From positions 89,593 to 153,592 of the forward strand of contig NZ_FOTK01000011.1 of NCBI RefSeq assembly GCF_900114535.1: a DNA stretch of 64,000 nucleotides, given 5' to 3'. The DNA is from Methylobacterium pseudosasicola (GTDB lineage Bacteria > Pseudomonadota > Alphaproteobacteria > Rhizobiales > Beijerinckiaceae). This document shows positions 36,775-45,593 of the stretch, piece after piece. The notes under the pieces are model-generated. The model saw only the letters and a list, made by a program, of their open reading frames with translations, searched no databases and had not been told where the DNA came from. The number at the start of each line of letters is the position of its first letter. Positions within the stretch are counted from its first letter, which is position 1. A program made the translations under genes and the position numbers.

Positions 36775-38094
36775 TTACGCTTCGAGTTCTGCATCGAGGT
36801 CGCGGCCCCGGGTCTCCGGCAGCAGGAAGGCGGCGATGGTACCCACCAGGCTGAAGGCCGCGAGATAATAGGCCGGCGCCAATCGGTCGCCGGTGGCCGA
36901 GATCAGCCAGTTGATCACGTAATTGGTGCTGCCCCCGAAGACCGAGACCGAGAGCGCGTAGACGATCGACAGGCCGGCGCTGCGCACCGCCCGGGGCAAA
37001 GCCTCCGGGATGCCGACGATCACCGCGGCGGCGTTGATCGACGAGAGTGCCGAGAGCAGAAAGGTCACGGCGTAGACGCTCGCCGCGCTCGGGGCGTTCA
37101 CCACCCAGGCGAAGGCCGGCACGGCCAGCACCAGGATCAGCGCCCGCGGCCAGATCATCACCGGGCGACGCCCGACCCGGTCGGCCAGCCAGCCACCGAG
37201 CAGGGGGAAGATCACCGAGGCGAGGCCCAGCGCGATCGGCACCGCGGTGGCGGCGGTCTCGCTCAGGCCCAAGGTCGCGCCGGCATAAACCGGCATGTTG
37301 GTGCCGACGGCGTTCGACACCGTGGAGGCGGCGATGACCAGGAAGGTCAAGCCCAGCAGGCGGCCGTGCTCGCGCAGCAGCCGCCCGACCACCGCGAGGG
37401 TCGAGGGAGCCGCGCGCGGGTCCTCGTCGGCTCCGGCCGTCTCCGGCAGGTGGCTGCGGATCACGAGGCCCACCGGGACGACGCACAGACCGAGGCCGAA
37501 CATCACCCGCCAGCCCCAGGCCGACATCGCCTGATCGCCGACGATGAGCGCCAGGATGGTCGCGACGATGCCGGCGAACAGGGCGGCGCAGCCCTGGCTG
37601 GCAATCTGCCAGCTGGTGACGAAGCCGCGCTTGGCCGGCGGGGCCGCTTCCAACAGGTAGGCGGTGGACGGGCCGACCTCGCCGCCGAGCGCCAGACCCT
37701 GGATGAGGCGACCGGCGATGACGATCACCTGCGCCCAGCCGCCGATCGCCGCGTAGGACGGGCAGGCAGCGAGCATCAGCATCCCGAGCGCCATCAGCGC
37801 GATGGTGATCAGCATGGCGGGCTTGCGCCCGGCCCGGTCCGCGAAGGCGCCGATCAGTACGCCGCCGATCGGCCGCATGACGTAGCCGATGCCGAACAGG
37901 GCGAGCGACGCGAGCAGGCTGTGGGTGGGATCGGTGGCCGGGAAGAACGCCTCGCCGATCGGCTTGGCGAAGAAGGCGTAGACGGTGAAGTCGTAGAATT
38001 CGAGGGCGTTGCCGAGGACCACGGCGCCGACCGCCTTGCGGTCGAGGGCGGGGTGCGGCGGCACGTCGGCAGGGATCGCGGTTCTGGCGTCCAT
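36775..38094 (-). CDS. MFS transporter, metabolite:H+ symporter (MHS) type
   Basis: 439 residues, 12 membrane segments. The N-terminal GNALEFYDFTVYAFFAKPIGEAFFP and GIGYVMRPIGGVLIGAFADRAGRKPAM blocks are diagnostic for MHS-family importers of organic acids or betaines (ProP, ShiA, citrate). The start ATG overlaps the stop of a small Rmf/CrpP-like gene by 1 nt (TGATG), so translation is probably coupled. The substrate is not evident. Confidence 0.92.
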   Translation of the reverse strand: MDARTAIPADVPPHPALDRKAVGAVVLGNALEFYDFTVYAFFAKPIGEAFFPATDPTHSLLASLALFGIGYVMRPIGGVLIGAFADRAGRKPAMLITIALMALGMLMLAACPSYAAIGGWAQVIVIAGRLIQGLALGGEVGPSTAYLLEAAPPAKRGFVTSWQIASQGCAALFAGIVATILALIVGDQAMSAWGWRVMFGLGLCVVPVGLVIRSHLPETAGADEDPRAAPSTLAVVGRLLREHGRLLGLTFLVIAASTVSNAVGTNMPVYAGATLGLSETAATAVPIALGLASVIFPLLGGWLADRVGRRPVMIWPRALILVLAVPAFAWVVNAPSAASVYAVTFLLSALSSINAAAVIVGIPEALPRAVRSAGLSIVYALSVSVFGGSTNYVINWLISATGDRLAPAYYLAAFSLVGTIAAFLLPETRGRDLDAELEA

Positions 38095-38303
38095 CAGCGC
38101 GTGGGCTCCGCGGCCGGCGGGTGCTTGGCGAGTCCCCCGGTCACCGGCTCCGCTCCACCGGAGACGGCTTCGTCGTAGCCCGCAAGCCAGCGCGTGCGCG
38201 CCTGCGTCCCCTCGGCATAAGGGCAGGCCTCGCGGGCGAGACCCTTCCCGGGGGCGGCGCGGCCGAGGGCGTGCGTATCGAGATCGTTCGGGGGCGAATC
38301 CAT
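38094..38303 (-). CDS. Rmf/CrpP-fold small protein
   Basis: 69 residues from an ATG at 38303. The stretch ALGRAAPGKGLAREACPY followed by GTQARTRWLAGYDEA matches the ribosome-modulation-factor-like pattern (G-x-A-...-CPY-...-W-x-x-G(Y/W)). Such proteins are small, basic and cytoplasmic; true Rmf dimerises ribosomes in stationary phase, whereas others were named CrpP. The 1-nt overlap with the MFS gene is unusual for this family. An upstream ATG at 38321 is also in frame. Confidence 0.75.
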   Translation of the reverse strand: MDSPPNDLDTHALGRAAPGKGLAREACPYAEGTQARTRWLAGYDEAVSGGAEPVTGGLAKHPPAAEPTR

Positions 38304-38370
38304 GCTGGCGCTGCTCCTCATGCGTCGCGTTCGCCGCGATGTAGGGCAGACGGAGCGCGGCGGCTTGCGC

Positions 38371-38628
38371 TCAATGCAGCGTGGGATCTGCGTCCGGCGG
38401 GAGCGAGACGGCCTCGCTGAACGGGAATTCCAGCACGACCTCGCCCGCCGCGTCGGTCACGACCAAGCAGGCGGTCATCAGCCGGGCCTGGTTCCGCGGA
38501 TCGGCCAGGGCCGCCCGGATCGTCTCCTGGGCCTTCTCCCAGGCCTGGTCCGGATCGCGCAGTTCGAAACCGGTTGGGTCGGTGATCGTGTCGTCGCCAA
38601 TCTGGGTGTGGAAGAAGTAGCGCGGCAT
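38371..38628 (-). CDS. DUF6894-type small protein
   Basis: 85 residues from the ATG at 38628 (another in-frame ATG is at 38637). The start MPRYFFHTQIGDDTITDPTG matches the PRYFFH...D..G pattern of a small family repeated many times in Methylobacterium and Bradyrhizobium genomes, including the mid-protein A-x-x-x-x-LVVTDAAGEVVLEFPF. Function unknown. Confidence 0.8.
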   Translation of the reverse strand: MPRYFFHTQIGDDTITDPTGFELRDPDQAWEKAQETIRAALADPRNQARLMTACLVVTDAAGEVVLEFPFSEAVSLPPDADPTLH

Positions 38629-38712
38629 GGCCGTCATCCCCGGTGTCGAGCGCTCGTACAGCGACCGACCCGTTTAGATGGGGATCGGACGAGCTCGGGT
38701 CAGCGGTGCGAC

Positions 38713-38976
38713 TCAGCCGTTGGCGGCCTGCGCCATCGGGGCCGCGGGAACCGCCCGGAGGCTGTGCACGGTGGCGGAAGGGGCGCCCGTGCGGTGCAGC
38801 TTCTCCATCGCCATCAGCGGCCGCAATTCGGGCTCGGCGAAATCCATCAACCGGGCGTTGCGCCAGCGCGGCTTGCCGGCACCGCGGCCGAACCAGCGTG
38901 GACGCACCTCCTCGACCAACAGCACGAGACGGCCCGTCCAGGATTTCCGGAACCAGAAGCGCCCGGTCAGAGCCAT
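38713..38976 (-). CDS. Small hypothetical protein
   Basis: 87 residues. The start MALTGRFWFRKSWTGRLVL followed by RWRNARLMDFAEPELRPLM resembles short uncharacterised proteins of methylobacteria. Basic, soluble, no domain known. It lies between two other small genes on the same strand. Confidence 0.6.
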   Translation of the reverse strand: MALTGRFWFRKSWTGRLVLLVEEVRPRWFGRGAGKPRWRNARLMDFAEPELRPLMAMEKLHRTGAPSATVHSLRAVPAAPMAQAANG

Positions 38977-39132
38977 CGTCCCATCCCCACGAACAAAGCC
39001 GCCCGCAGCAGGCGGCCGAACCGATACGGCTCAGCTGTCGGCGCCCCCAATACCGGACTTGGCCGTAGAAGTACCGGTCTATCGCGCGGACCCATGCCGG
39101 CTCGACCAATATCCACAGGCGACGCAGGCCAC

Positions 39133-39366
39133 TCAGCGCGCGAGATGACGTAGGACCAGACCGAGCACGAGGAACCAGACGAGGCCCGAGGTGACGTAGA
39201 CGAAGCCGCGCAGCAGAGCGGATTCCAGCGCTTGGTGGGCGGAGCCCCGATTGGCTGGCCGGAGCCTGTGCTCTGCGGGCCGTGATGCCGGCGCGTTCAC
39301 GCCCCCGGACGGTGCAGCGAGGTAGCGCGTCAGGCTTTCCGGCAGCTTTGGTTCGTCGGTCTCCAC
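39133..39366 (-). CDS. Small C-terminally anchored membrane protein
   Basis: 77 residues if started at the GTG at 39366; the frame opens at 39477. The only clear feature is one C-terminal membrane segment (GFVYVTSGLVWFLVLGLVLRHL). The N-terminal part is polar (ETDEPKLPESLTRYL). The true start is uncertain because an AAGGAG site lies 16 nt upstream, further than ideal. No family recognised. Confidence 0.5.
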   Translation of the reverse strand: METDEPKLPESLTRYLAAPSGGVNAPASRPAEHRLRPANRGSAHQALESALLRGFVYVTSGLVWFLVLGLVLRHLAR

Positions 39367-39437
39367 GGATCGGGAGATTAATCGTCTCCTTTCCCGCGCC
39401 GCAAAACAGCGGCCGCGGATGAAACGGAGGCGGCCCC

Positions 39438-40505
39438 ATGATACCGATGGCCGACCCCGGCGGCACGGCCGGTCCACGGCACCTGATCATGTCCCAGCCC
39501 CCTGTCCTGATCACGGGCGTCGCCGGCTTCATCGGCAACGCGCTCGCGCTGCGCCTGCTGGAGGCGGGCCGGCAGGTCGTGGGCCTCGACAACGTCAACG
39601 CCTATTACGATGTCGGCCTGAAGGAGGCGCGGCTCCGGCGCCTCGCACCGTTCGAAGGCTACAGCTTCGCGCGCCTCGACCTGACCGACGGGTCCGGGAT
39701 CGACGCTTTGTTCCGCCGCCACGGCTTCCGGACCGTGATCCACCTCGCCGCGCAGGCCGGCGTCCGATATTCGCTGACCGACCCGCACGCCTACGCGTCG
39801 AGCAACCTGGTCGGCTTCCTCAACATCCTCGAAGCCTGCCGCCATGGCGGCGTCGAGCACCTGCTCTACGCCTCCTCCAGCTCGGTCTACGGCGCGGTCA
39901 CGGCCATGCCGTTCTCGGTCCACCAGAACGTCGACCACCCGGTGAGCCTCTACGCGGCGACCAAGAAGGCCAACGAGCTGATGGCGCACAGCTACAGCCA
40001 CCTCTACGGTCTGCCGACGACGGGGCTGCGGTTCTTCACCGTGTACGGGCCCTGGGGCCGGCCCGACATGGCGATGTATCTGTTCACCCAGGCCATCCTG
40101 GCGGGCGAACCGATCCGGGTGTTCAACGAAGGCCGGATGCGCCGAGACTTCACCTATATCGACGACATCGTCGAAGGGATCGTCGCGCTCTCCGAGAAGC
40201 CGGCGGCCCCGAACCCCGCCTGGAGCGGCGCCGACCCGGATCCCGGCACCAGTGCGGCGCCCTACCGGGTCTACAACATCGGCAACAACGAGCCGGTGGA
40301 GCTGACGCGGATGATCGCGCTCCTCGAAGACGCGCTCGGGCGCAAGGCCGAGACGATCCTGCTGCCGATGCAGCCGGGCGACGTGCCGGCCACCTACGCG
40401 GATATCGCGGATCTCACCCGGGACACCGGCTTCCGGCCGGCGACCCCGCTGAAGCTCGGCATCGAACGCTTCGTGGCGTGGTACCGGAGCTATCACGGCC
40501 TCTGA
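39438..40505 (+). CDS. NAD-dependent sugar-nucleotide epimerase (UDP-glucuronate 4-epimerase-like)
   Basis: 355 residues from the ATG at 39438, which has a GGAGG site 7 nt upstream; later ATGs at 39447 and 39489 are alternatives. The extended SDR motif is GVAGFIGNALALRLL, the catalytic Ser lies in YASSSSVYG and the YxxxK is YAATKK. Family blocks GLDNVNAYYDV and HLAAQAGVRYS point to UDP-glucuronate/galacturonate epimerisation for envelope polysaccharide. No other polysaccharide gene is adjacent. Confidence 0.92.
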   Translation: MIPMADPGGTAGPRHLIMSQPPVLITGVAGFIGNALALRLLEAGRQVVGLDNVNAYYDVGLKEARLRRLAPFEGYSFARLDLTDGSGIDALFRRHGFRTVIHLAAQAGVRYSLTDPHAYASSNLVGFLNILEACRHGGVEHLLYASSSSVYGAVTAMPFSVHQNVDHPVSLYAATKKANELMAHSYSHLYGLPTTGLRFFTVYGPWGRPDMAMYLFTQAILAGEPIRVFNEGRMRRDFTYIDDIVEGIVALSEKPAAPNPAWSGADPDPGTSAAPYRVYNIGNNEPVELTRMIALLEDALGRKAETILLPMQPGDVPATYADIADLTRDTGFRPATPLKLGIERFVAWYRSYHGL

Positions 40506-40521
40506 GCGGACCGGCGTCGCC

Positions 40522-40725
40522 TCAGCGACGACGCCCGGCCGCGTCGCGCCGCCGATAGCCGAGCACCGCCGCGATCCCGACGAAGATGGCCAGCGCCGTC
40601 CACATCCCGCCCTCGCCGAGCTTGCCGAGGAAAACCCAGAGGCGGTCCGGCTCGTCGAGAAGCGCGATCCCGAGTGCGGCCATCCCGCATAGGGTGACGA
40701 GGATCGCCAGGACGCGAAAGGTCAT
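40522..40725 (-). CDS. Small membrane protein, two TM segments
   Basis: 67 residues with two hydrophobic helices (about 5-23 and 43-59) separated by a short charged loop (DEPDRLWVFLGKLGEGG) and ending in an Arg-rich tail (YRRRDAAGRRR), suggesting a cytoplasmic C-terminus. Convergent with the epimerase gene. No family recognised. Confidence 0.55.
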   Translation of the reverse strand: MTFRVLAILVTLCGMAALGIALLDEPDRLWVFLGKLGEGGMWTALAIFVGIAAVLGYRRRDAAGRRR

Positions 40726-41070
40726 GGTGGGCGCTCCGCTCCCGACGACGCCAGCGGCGCGATCCGGCGGCCAGGCGGTCCGATCTGCTTAGGGGCTCAC
40801 CGGACGGATCGGCAATCCGGCACGGCGCCGAAGCTGGTTCGAACGCCGCAGCGGCCTCGCCCTCACACCCCGCGATCCAGCTTCCATCCGCCGCAGGCGG
40901 CGAAGCGGGAGCATCGGTGTTGAGGGTCTGATCACTCTTTGTATTCACCGGGACGACGGCTCCGAACGGCTAGGCCGTTGCACCATCTGCGTGTAATCAT
41001 TTAGAGCTGTTCCAGGCAGGCAAGCTCTGCTGTAAACGCTGCCGCGACAGCGGCCATAAGGAGGAAATCC
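40726..41070. other. Intergenic region upstream of cytochrome c
   Basis: No gene seen in about 345 nt. A strong ribosome site AAGGAGG lies at about 41058-41064, 6 nt before the cytochrome c start. The stretch around 40930-41010 (ctctttgtattcacc, cgtgtaatcattt) is less GC-rich and is the likely promoter zone for the cytochrome. Confidence 0.5.
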
Positions 41071-41436
41071 ATGCGTTCTTTCGTTCTCGGCGCCGTCCTT
41101 GCCGCCCTGATCCCCCTCTCGGCGCAGGCCCAGGAGGCCGGTGATGCCGCCGCTGGCGAGAAGGCGTTCGCGCCCTGCAAGGCGTGCCACAACTTCCAGA
41201 AGAACGGCGTGGGCCCGGACTTGAAGGGCATCGTCGGGCGCAAGGCCGGCACCTACGAGGGCTACAACTACTCCGCCGCGCTCAAGAATTCCGGCCTCAC
41301 CTGGGACGAGGCCACGCTCCACGAGTGGCTGAAGAACCCGAAGGCGAAGGTGCCCGGCACCAAGATGATCTTCCAGGGCTACCCGGACGACAAGAAGATC
41401 AACGACGTGATCGCCTACCTCAAGACCCAGTCCTGA
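41071..41436 (+). CDS. Class I cytochrome c
   Basis: 121 residues with a Sec signal peptide (cleaved after LSAQA, residue 20). One haem motif CKACH is at about residues 36-40 and the Met ligand is in PGTKMIFQG near residue 98, giving a mitochondrial-type c fold of about 100 residues. In methylotrophs such proteins pass electrons from cytochrome cL to the oxidase (cytochrome cH role), but this cannot be fixed from sequence. A strong ribosome site and a terminator make it a well-expressed single gene. Confidence 0.94.
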   Translation: MRSFVLGAVLAALIPLSAQAQEAGDAAAGEKAFAPCKACHNFQKNGVGPDLKGIVGRKAGTYEGYNYSAALKNSGLTWDEATLHEWLKNPKAKVPGTKMIFQGYPDDKKINDVIAYLKTQS

Positions 41437-41464
41437 GATAGCGCACGACAGCGCACTCGAACTC

Positions 41465-41496
41465 GGGCATCCGCGCAGCCGCGCGGGTGCCCTTTT
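41465..41496 (+). terminator. Rho-independent terminator of the cytochrome c gene
   Basis: A 12-bp stem (41465-41476 with 41481-41492, one G-T pair), 4-nt loop, followed by TTTT (41493-41496). It is placed 29 nt after the cytochrome c stop. Confidence 0.85.
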
Positions 41497-41531
41497 CCGT
41501 TCTGGACCCGCGGGATAGGCCCGACGACGCG

Positions 41532-42050
41532 CTATTCCGGGATCAAGCCGGTCTGGAGGCCGAGCCGCAGGGTGACGAGGTCGTTCAGCAGGTCCTTGCG
41601 ACCCTGCATGTCGAGACCGGTCCGGTCCCCCGCCTCGTCGGGCACGCAGGCGAGCACGTCGCGCAGCGACTGGCCGGCCGGCGTGAGGAAGATGCTGACC
41701 TGCCGCTCGTCGGCCCGGTCCCGGGCGCGCCGCACCCGGCCCGAGGCCTCCAGGCGCTTGAGCAGGGGCGTCAGGGTCCCGGAATCGAGGAACAGCCGGT
41801 TGCCGATCTCCTTGACCGACAGGCCGTCCTCTTCCCACAGCACCAGCAGGACGAGGTATTGCGGGTAGGTCAGCTCGTAGCGGCTGAGAAGGGCGCGGTA
41901 GGCGCGGCCGAACGCGTGCGCGGCGGCGTAGACCGCGAAGCACAGCTGGTTGTCGAGGCGCTGCCGCTCCCGCTGCGATGGCAGATCGACGGACGCACGA
42001 CCCACCTGTTTCGGCTGAGCGCCGCCCTGCGAAGCAGTCGGGCCTGACAT
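41532..42050 (-). CDS. MarR-family organic-hydroperoxide regulator (OhrR-like)
   Basis: 172 residues from the ATG at 42050. The redox-sensing Cys sits in the family block LDNQLCFAVYAA, and the winged helix reads LTYPQYLVLLVLWEEDGLSVKEIG...LDSGTLTPLLKRLE. OhrR represses a thiol peroxidase (ohr) until its Cys is oxidised. No ohr gene is adjacent, so its target lies elsewhere. The N-terminal ~25 residues are longer than in typical OhrR. Confidence 0.9.
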   Translation of the reverse strand: MSGPTASQGGAQPKQVGRASVDLPSQRERQRLDNQLCFAVYAAAHAFGRAYRALLSRYELTYPQYLVLLVLWEEDGLSVKEIGNRLFLDSGTLTPLLKRLEASGRVRRARDRADERQVSIFLTPAGQSLRDVLACVPDEAGDRTGLDMQGRKDLLNDLVTLRLGLQTGLIPE

Positions 42051-42175
42051 GGGTTGAACTCTCTCTGGTAAAGGCGGCCTATCGTACCGGTATGCCGACA
42101 GGTCACTCTTAGTCAGTTCGTGAATCCTGTACAATTCTCGTGAACGGGCGACGGGTCACAGATCGTGTCCGCCGT

Positions 42176-43114
42176 TCATCCATCCATGAGTGGGTGCAGG
42201 TCTCGTACCATCGCCTTCAAACGCTCATCGAGGACGTGCGTATAGATCTGCGTGGTCGAGATATCGGCATGGCCGAGCAATTCCTGGACGATGCGGAGAT
42301 CGGCCCCGTTCTGCAGGAGATGACTGGCGAAAGCGTGGCGCAGCACGTGCGGACTGACGCGGTCGGGGCGCAACCCGGCGGCGACGGCCACCGCCTTGAG
42401 GTCGCGGGCGAAAGCCTGCCGGGTGAGGTAGCCGCTATCGCTGTCGGCGGGGAACAGCCAGGGGGACTCCTCCGGCACCGCCGCGAGATGCGCGGTCATC
42501 GCGGCCCGGGATGCCTCGGTCAGCGGAACCAGCCGCTCGCGGCCGCCCTTGCCCTTGATGAACAGGTAGCGCTCGCGGGTGGTGCCGGCGGCGCGCGGCA
42601 GGGCGACGAGCTCGGAGACGCGCAGGCCCGTGGCGTAGAGGAGTTCGAGCAGGCAGACCATGCGGCGGGCGCGCCGCGCTGGCCCCGCCTCCTTGTCGGC
42701 CGCCGCCGCGTGGGCGGTGGCGAGGAGCCCGTCCACCTCGGCGATCGACAGCACCTTCGGCAGGGTCCGGCCCCGGCGCGGCCCGGAGACCGCGACGCTC
42801 GGATCGGCCTCGGCGTAGCCCTCGGCATAGAGAAACTTGTGGAAGCCGCGCACGCAGGACAGGCGCCGGGCCGCCGACGAGGCCATCAGCCCGCGCGTCT
42901 CGAGGTCCGCCACGAAGGCCCGGAGGCTGTGCGTGTCGGCCTCTTCGAGCGGGATGCCCTCACGGCCGAGATAGGCGAGGTAGTCGTCGAGATCGCGCCG
43001 GTAGGCGGCCAGCGTGTTGGCGCCGGCGCCGCGCTCGGCGGCCAGCATGTCAAGATAGGCGGCGACCTCCGGGGCGGGGGGCCGGGCCGGGACCTCTGCC
43101 GCCGCCGCGCTCAA
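42176..43114 (-). CDS. xerD: Tyrosine recombinase XerD
   Basis: 312 residues from a TTG at 43114; the longer frame to 43357 reads the upstream small gene out of frame and is not used. N-terminal SAM-like domain (VAAYLDMLAAERGAGANTLAAYRRDLDDYLAYL), catalytic Arg in YATGLRVSELVAL, then HVLRHAFASHLLQNGADLR and GHADISTTQIYTHV supply His-x-x-Arg, His and the nucleophile Tyr. It resolves chromosome dimers at dif with XerC. Start overlaps the stop of the 50-residue membrane protein by 4 nt. Confidence 0.92.
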   Translation of the reverse strand: MSAAAAEVPARPPAPEVAAYLDMLAAERGAGANTLAAYRRDLDDYLAYLGREGIPLEEADTHSLRAFVADLETRGLMASSAARRLSCVRGFHKFLYAEGYAEADPSVAVSGPRRGRTLPKVLSIAEVDGLLATAHAAAADKEAGPARRARRMVCLLELLYATGLRVSELVALPRAAGTTRERYLFIKGKGGRERLVPLTEASRAAMTAHLAAVPEESPWLFPADSDSGYLTRQAFARDLKAVAVAAGLRPDRVSPHVLRHAFASHLLQNGADLRIVQELLGHADISTTQIYTHVLDERLKAMVRDLHPLMDG

Positions 43115-43263
43115 CGGTTGCCCGGTTGGAGCTTCGAGGCCGGGATAGTCACGGTCATCTCCCGGGGCGTCGGCACCACGAAATTGGCCAGCGCGAACAT
43201 CGCGGCGAAGACCAGGCCGGCCAGGATCGCGATGGTGGCGAAGAAACGGAACAGGGTCGGCAC
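43111..43263 (-). CDS. Small single-pass membrane protein upstream of xerD
   Basis: 50 residues from a GTG at 43263 (MPTLFRFFATIAIL...). One membrane helix (about 6-29) is followed by FVVPTPREMTVTIPASKLQPGNR. A short protein with the same TM-(P)REM(T)V layout occurs at this place next to xerD in other Hyphomicrobiales, from memory. Its TGA overlaps the xerD TTG (TTGA), implying coupling. The protein is too short for standard ORF cut-offs and is easily missed. Confidence 0.65.
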   Translation of the reverse strand: MPTLFRFFATIAILAGLVFAAMFALANFVVPTPREMTVTIPASKLQPGNR

Positions 43264-43506
43264 GTCGGTCGAACCTCGGGCAGACGGGCGCAGTGAGCGG
43301 GGAGGGGAGCGCGCGAAAGGCCCTCCCGAGATGTCGCGAGAGATCGGTTTCCATCACGCGATCGCGGCGCTGACAAGGCCCGCAAGGACACAGCGATGCG
43401 TTTCGCAGGCCGCTTGAATCGCGCTAAGAGCCTGGCACAGGATTGGAAGCCCCCCGCGAGGCGCGTGCGGGGCGGCGCGAGGGAGCCGGGACGCCACGAC
43501 CATGCG

Positions 43507-44118
43507 ATGCTGCCGTCGATGAACGAAGGGGATGCCGAGGAACCGATTGAGGCGCGCCTGCGCCGGGCGCTGGGCCTGCGCTCGATCGTGCTCGTCGGCT
43601 TGATGGGGGCGGGCAAGAGCACGGTCGGGCGGCGCCTCGCCAGCCGGCTCGGGCTGATCTTCAAGGACGCCGACAGCGAGATCGAGGCGGCGGCCGGCCT
43701 GACCATCCCCGACATCTTCGCGATCTACGGCGAGCCAAGCTTCCGGGACGGCGAGGAGCGTGTGATCTCGCGCCTGCTGCGGGCCGGCCCGCTGGTGCTG
43801 GCCACCGGCGGCGGCGCCTATCTGCGTGAGGCCACACGCGAGCGGATCAAGGAAGCCGCCATCTCGGTCTGGCTCAAGGCCGATCTCGACGTGCTGATGC
43901 GCCGGGTGCGCAAGCGCGGCAGCCGGCCCCTGCTCCAAACCGACGATCCCGAGGCGACGATGCGCGAGCTGATGGCGGTGCGCCACCCGGTCTACGCCGC
44001 CGCCGACGTGGTGGTGATCTCCCGGGAGGTCTCGCACGACCGCGTCGTCCAGGACGTGCTGGAGGCGCTGGACGTCCATCTGACCGCCGCGGCCCCGAGC
44101 CCTATCGCCGCCCAATGA
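43507..44118 (+). CDS. aroK: Shikimate kinase
   Basis: 203 residues from the ATG at 43507 (the one at 43519 is also possible). Walker A is GLMGAGKSTVGRRLA; the shikimate-binding DADSEIE, GEPSFRDGEERV and TGGGAYL blocks are intact, as is the lid Arg in RGSRPLL. It phosphorylates shikimate in aromatic amino-acid synthesis. Divergent from xerD and followed by aroB after 19 nt, the standard alphaproteobacterial arrangement. Confidence 0.95.
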   Translation: MLPSMNEGDAEEPIEARLRRALGLRSIVLVGLMGAGKSTVGRRLASRLGLIFKDADSEIEAAAGLTIPDIFAIYGEPSFRDGEERVISRLLRAGPLVLATGGGAYLREATRERIKEAAISVWLKADLDVLMRRVRKRGSRPLLQTDDPEATMRELMAVRHPVYAAADVVVISREVSHDRVVQDVLEALDVHLTAAAPSPIAAQ

Positions 44119-44137
44119 TCGCGAAGCGAGCCTGTCC

Positions 44138-45283
44138 GTGACCGAGTCCTCGACCCATCCGGTTCCCCTGACGGTCCATGTCCCGCTCGATGCCGGGCGC
44201 GCCTACGACATCCTGATCGGCCGCGAGCTTATCGAGACGGCCGGGGCGCAGATGGCCGCCCTCGGGGCCCGCCGGGCGGCCATCGTCACCGACGAGAACG
44301 TTGCCGCGCTCTATGGTGATCGCCTGCGGGAAAGCCTGGAGCGCGCCGGCCTCGGGTCCGGCGTCGTCACCGTGGCACCGGGCGAGGGCTCGAAATCCTA
44401 TGCTGGCTACGCACAGGTCTGCGACGGCCTGCTGGCGCTGAAGGTCGAGCGCGGCGATCTCGTGGTGGCACTCGGCGGCGGCGTGGTCGGAGACCTCGCC
44501 GGCTTCGCGGCCGCGACCCTGCGGCGGGGCGTGCGCTTCGTGCAGGTGCCGACCAGCCTGCTCGCACAGGTCGATTCCTCGGTGGGCGGCAAGACCGGGA
44601 TCAACGCGCCGCTCGGCAAGAACCTGATCGGCGCCTTCCATCAGCCCCGCCTCGTCTTGGCCGACACCGCAGCGCTCGACACCCTGTCCGAACGGGAGAT
44701 GCGCGCCGGCTATGCCGAGGTCGCCAAATACGGGCTGATCGCCGATGCCGGCTTCTTCGATTGGTGCGAGTCCAACTGGCGCGGCATCTTTTCCGGCGGC
44801 CCCGAGCGCGAAGAGGCGGTTGCCGCGTGCTGCCGCGCCAAGGCGGCGGTCGTCACCCGCGACGAGCGGGAAGACGGCGAGCGGGCGCTCCTGAACCTCG
44901 GCCACACATTCGGCCACGCCCTGGAGCGGCTTACCGGCTACGACTCGGCCCGGTTGGTGCACGGGGAGGGGGTCGCGATTGGCACGGCCCTGGCCTTCCG
45001 GTTCTCGGCCCGGCTGGGGCTCTGCCCCGGTCAGGATGCGGGCCGCGTCGCCAACCATTTGGCGCTCGCCGGCCTGCCGACCCGCCTCCAAGCGGTGCCG
45101 GGCGGCTGCGGCGACGCCGACGCGCTCCTCGACGCGATGGCCCAGGACAAGAAGGTCCGCGACGGCGCCCTGACCTTCATCCTCGCCCGCGGGATCGGCC
45201 AGAGCTTCATCGCCCCCGGGATCGACCGGGCGGAGGTGCGGGCCTTCCTGCAGGGCGAGCTCGCTGCCGATCCGCGTCCCTGA
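44138..45283 (+). CDS. aroB: 3-dehydroquinate synthase
   Basis: 381 residues from a GTG at 44138. NAD-binding GGGVVGDLAGFAAATLRRGV, active-site PTSLLAQVDSSVGGKTGIN and the zinc ligands in GHTFGHALE and HGEGVAIG are all present. It converts DAHP to 3-dehydroquinate, the second shikimate-pathway step. Co-transcribed with aroK. A corC-type gene follows aroB in some relatives; here the next feature is a tRNA. Confidence 0.96.
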   Translation: MTESSTHPVPLTVHVPLDAGRAYDILIGRELIETAGAQMAALGARRAAIVTDENVAALYGDRLRESLERAGLGSGVVTVAPGEGSKSYAGYAQVCDGLLALKVERGDLVVALGGGVVGDLAGFAAATLRRGVRFVQVPTSLLAQVDSSVGGKTGINAPLGKNLIGAFHQPRLVLADTAALDTLSEREMRAGYAEVAKYGLIADAGFFDWCESNWRGIFSGGPEREEAVAACCRAKAAVVTRDEREDGERALLNLGHTFGHALERLTGYDSARLVHGEGVAIGTALAFRFSARLGLCPGQDAGRVANHLALAGLPTRLQAVPGGCGDADALLDAMAQDKKVRDGALTFILARGIGQSFIAPGIDRAEVRAFLQGELAADPRP

Positions 45284-45422
45284 CCGCGCCATCGGCCTTG
45301 CCTTGCGCCGGTCGGACCGCTAAGAGCCTGCCACGTCCGGGACGGTTCACACCGTCGCGGGATTCTGGCCCGGATCATACCCGGGACAGGTGGTCGAGGT
45401 CGGTTCGCCCGCCTTGCCGGTT

Positions 45423-45497
45423 GCCGGTGTAGCTCAGTGGTAGAGCAGCGCTTTCGTAAAGCGAAGGTCGGGGGTTCAAATCCCTCCTCCGGCACCA
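45423..45497 (+). tRNA. tRNA-Thr (anticodon CGT)
   Basis: A 75-nt cloverleaf with encoded CCA end. The acceptor stem GCCGGTG/CTCCGGC pairs except for a T-T at 6:67; D arm GCTC/GAGC; anticodon loop TTCGTAA with CGT at 45455-45457; T loop TTCAAAT. CGT reads ACG codons (Thr). The downstream block of small ORFan genes and the siderophore cluster begin right after it, the usual geometry of a tRNA-associated island. Confidence 0.93.
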
Positions 45498-45593
45498 TCA
45501 CTACCCCACTACCTGACGGCTTAGTTTTCGTTTTCCGTGCCAAAGCGGCCTAAGGGCGTTGCGGCGATCTGCCTCATCAGCCGACGGGACGCG

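Noticed and set aside
42176..43357. XerD start at 43357 (393 residues)
   Set aside because: The extra N-terminal residues overlap another reading frame that encodes a credible 50-residue membrane protein; the family start fits the TTG at 43114.
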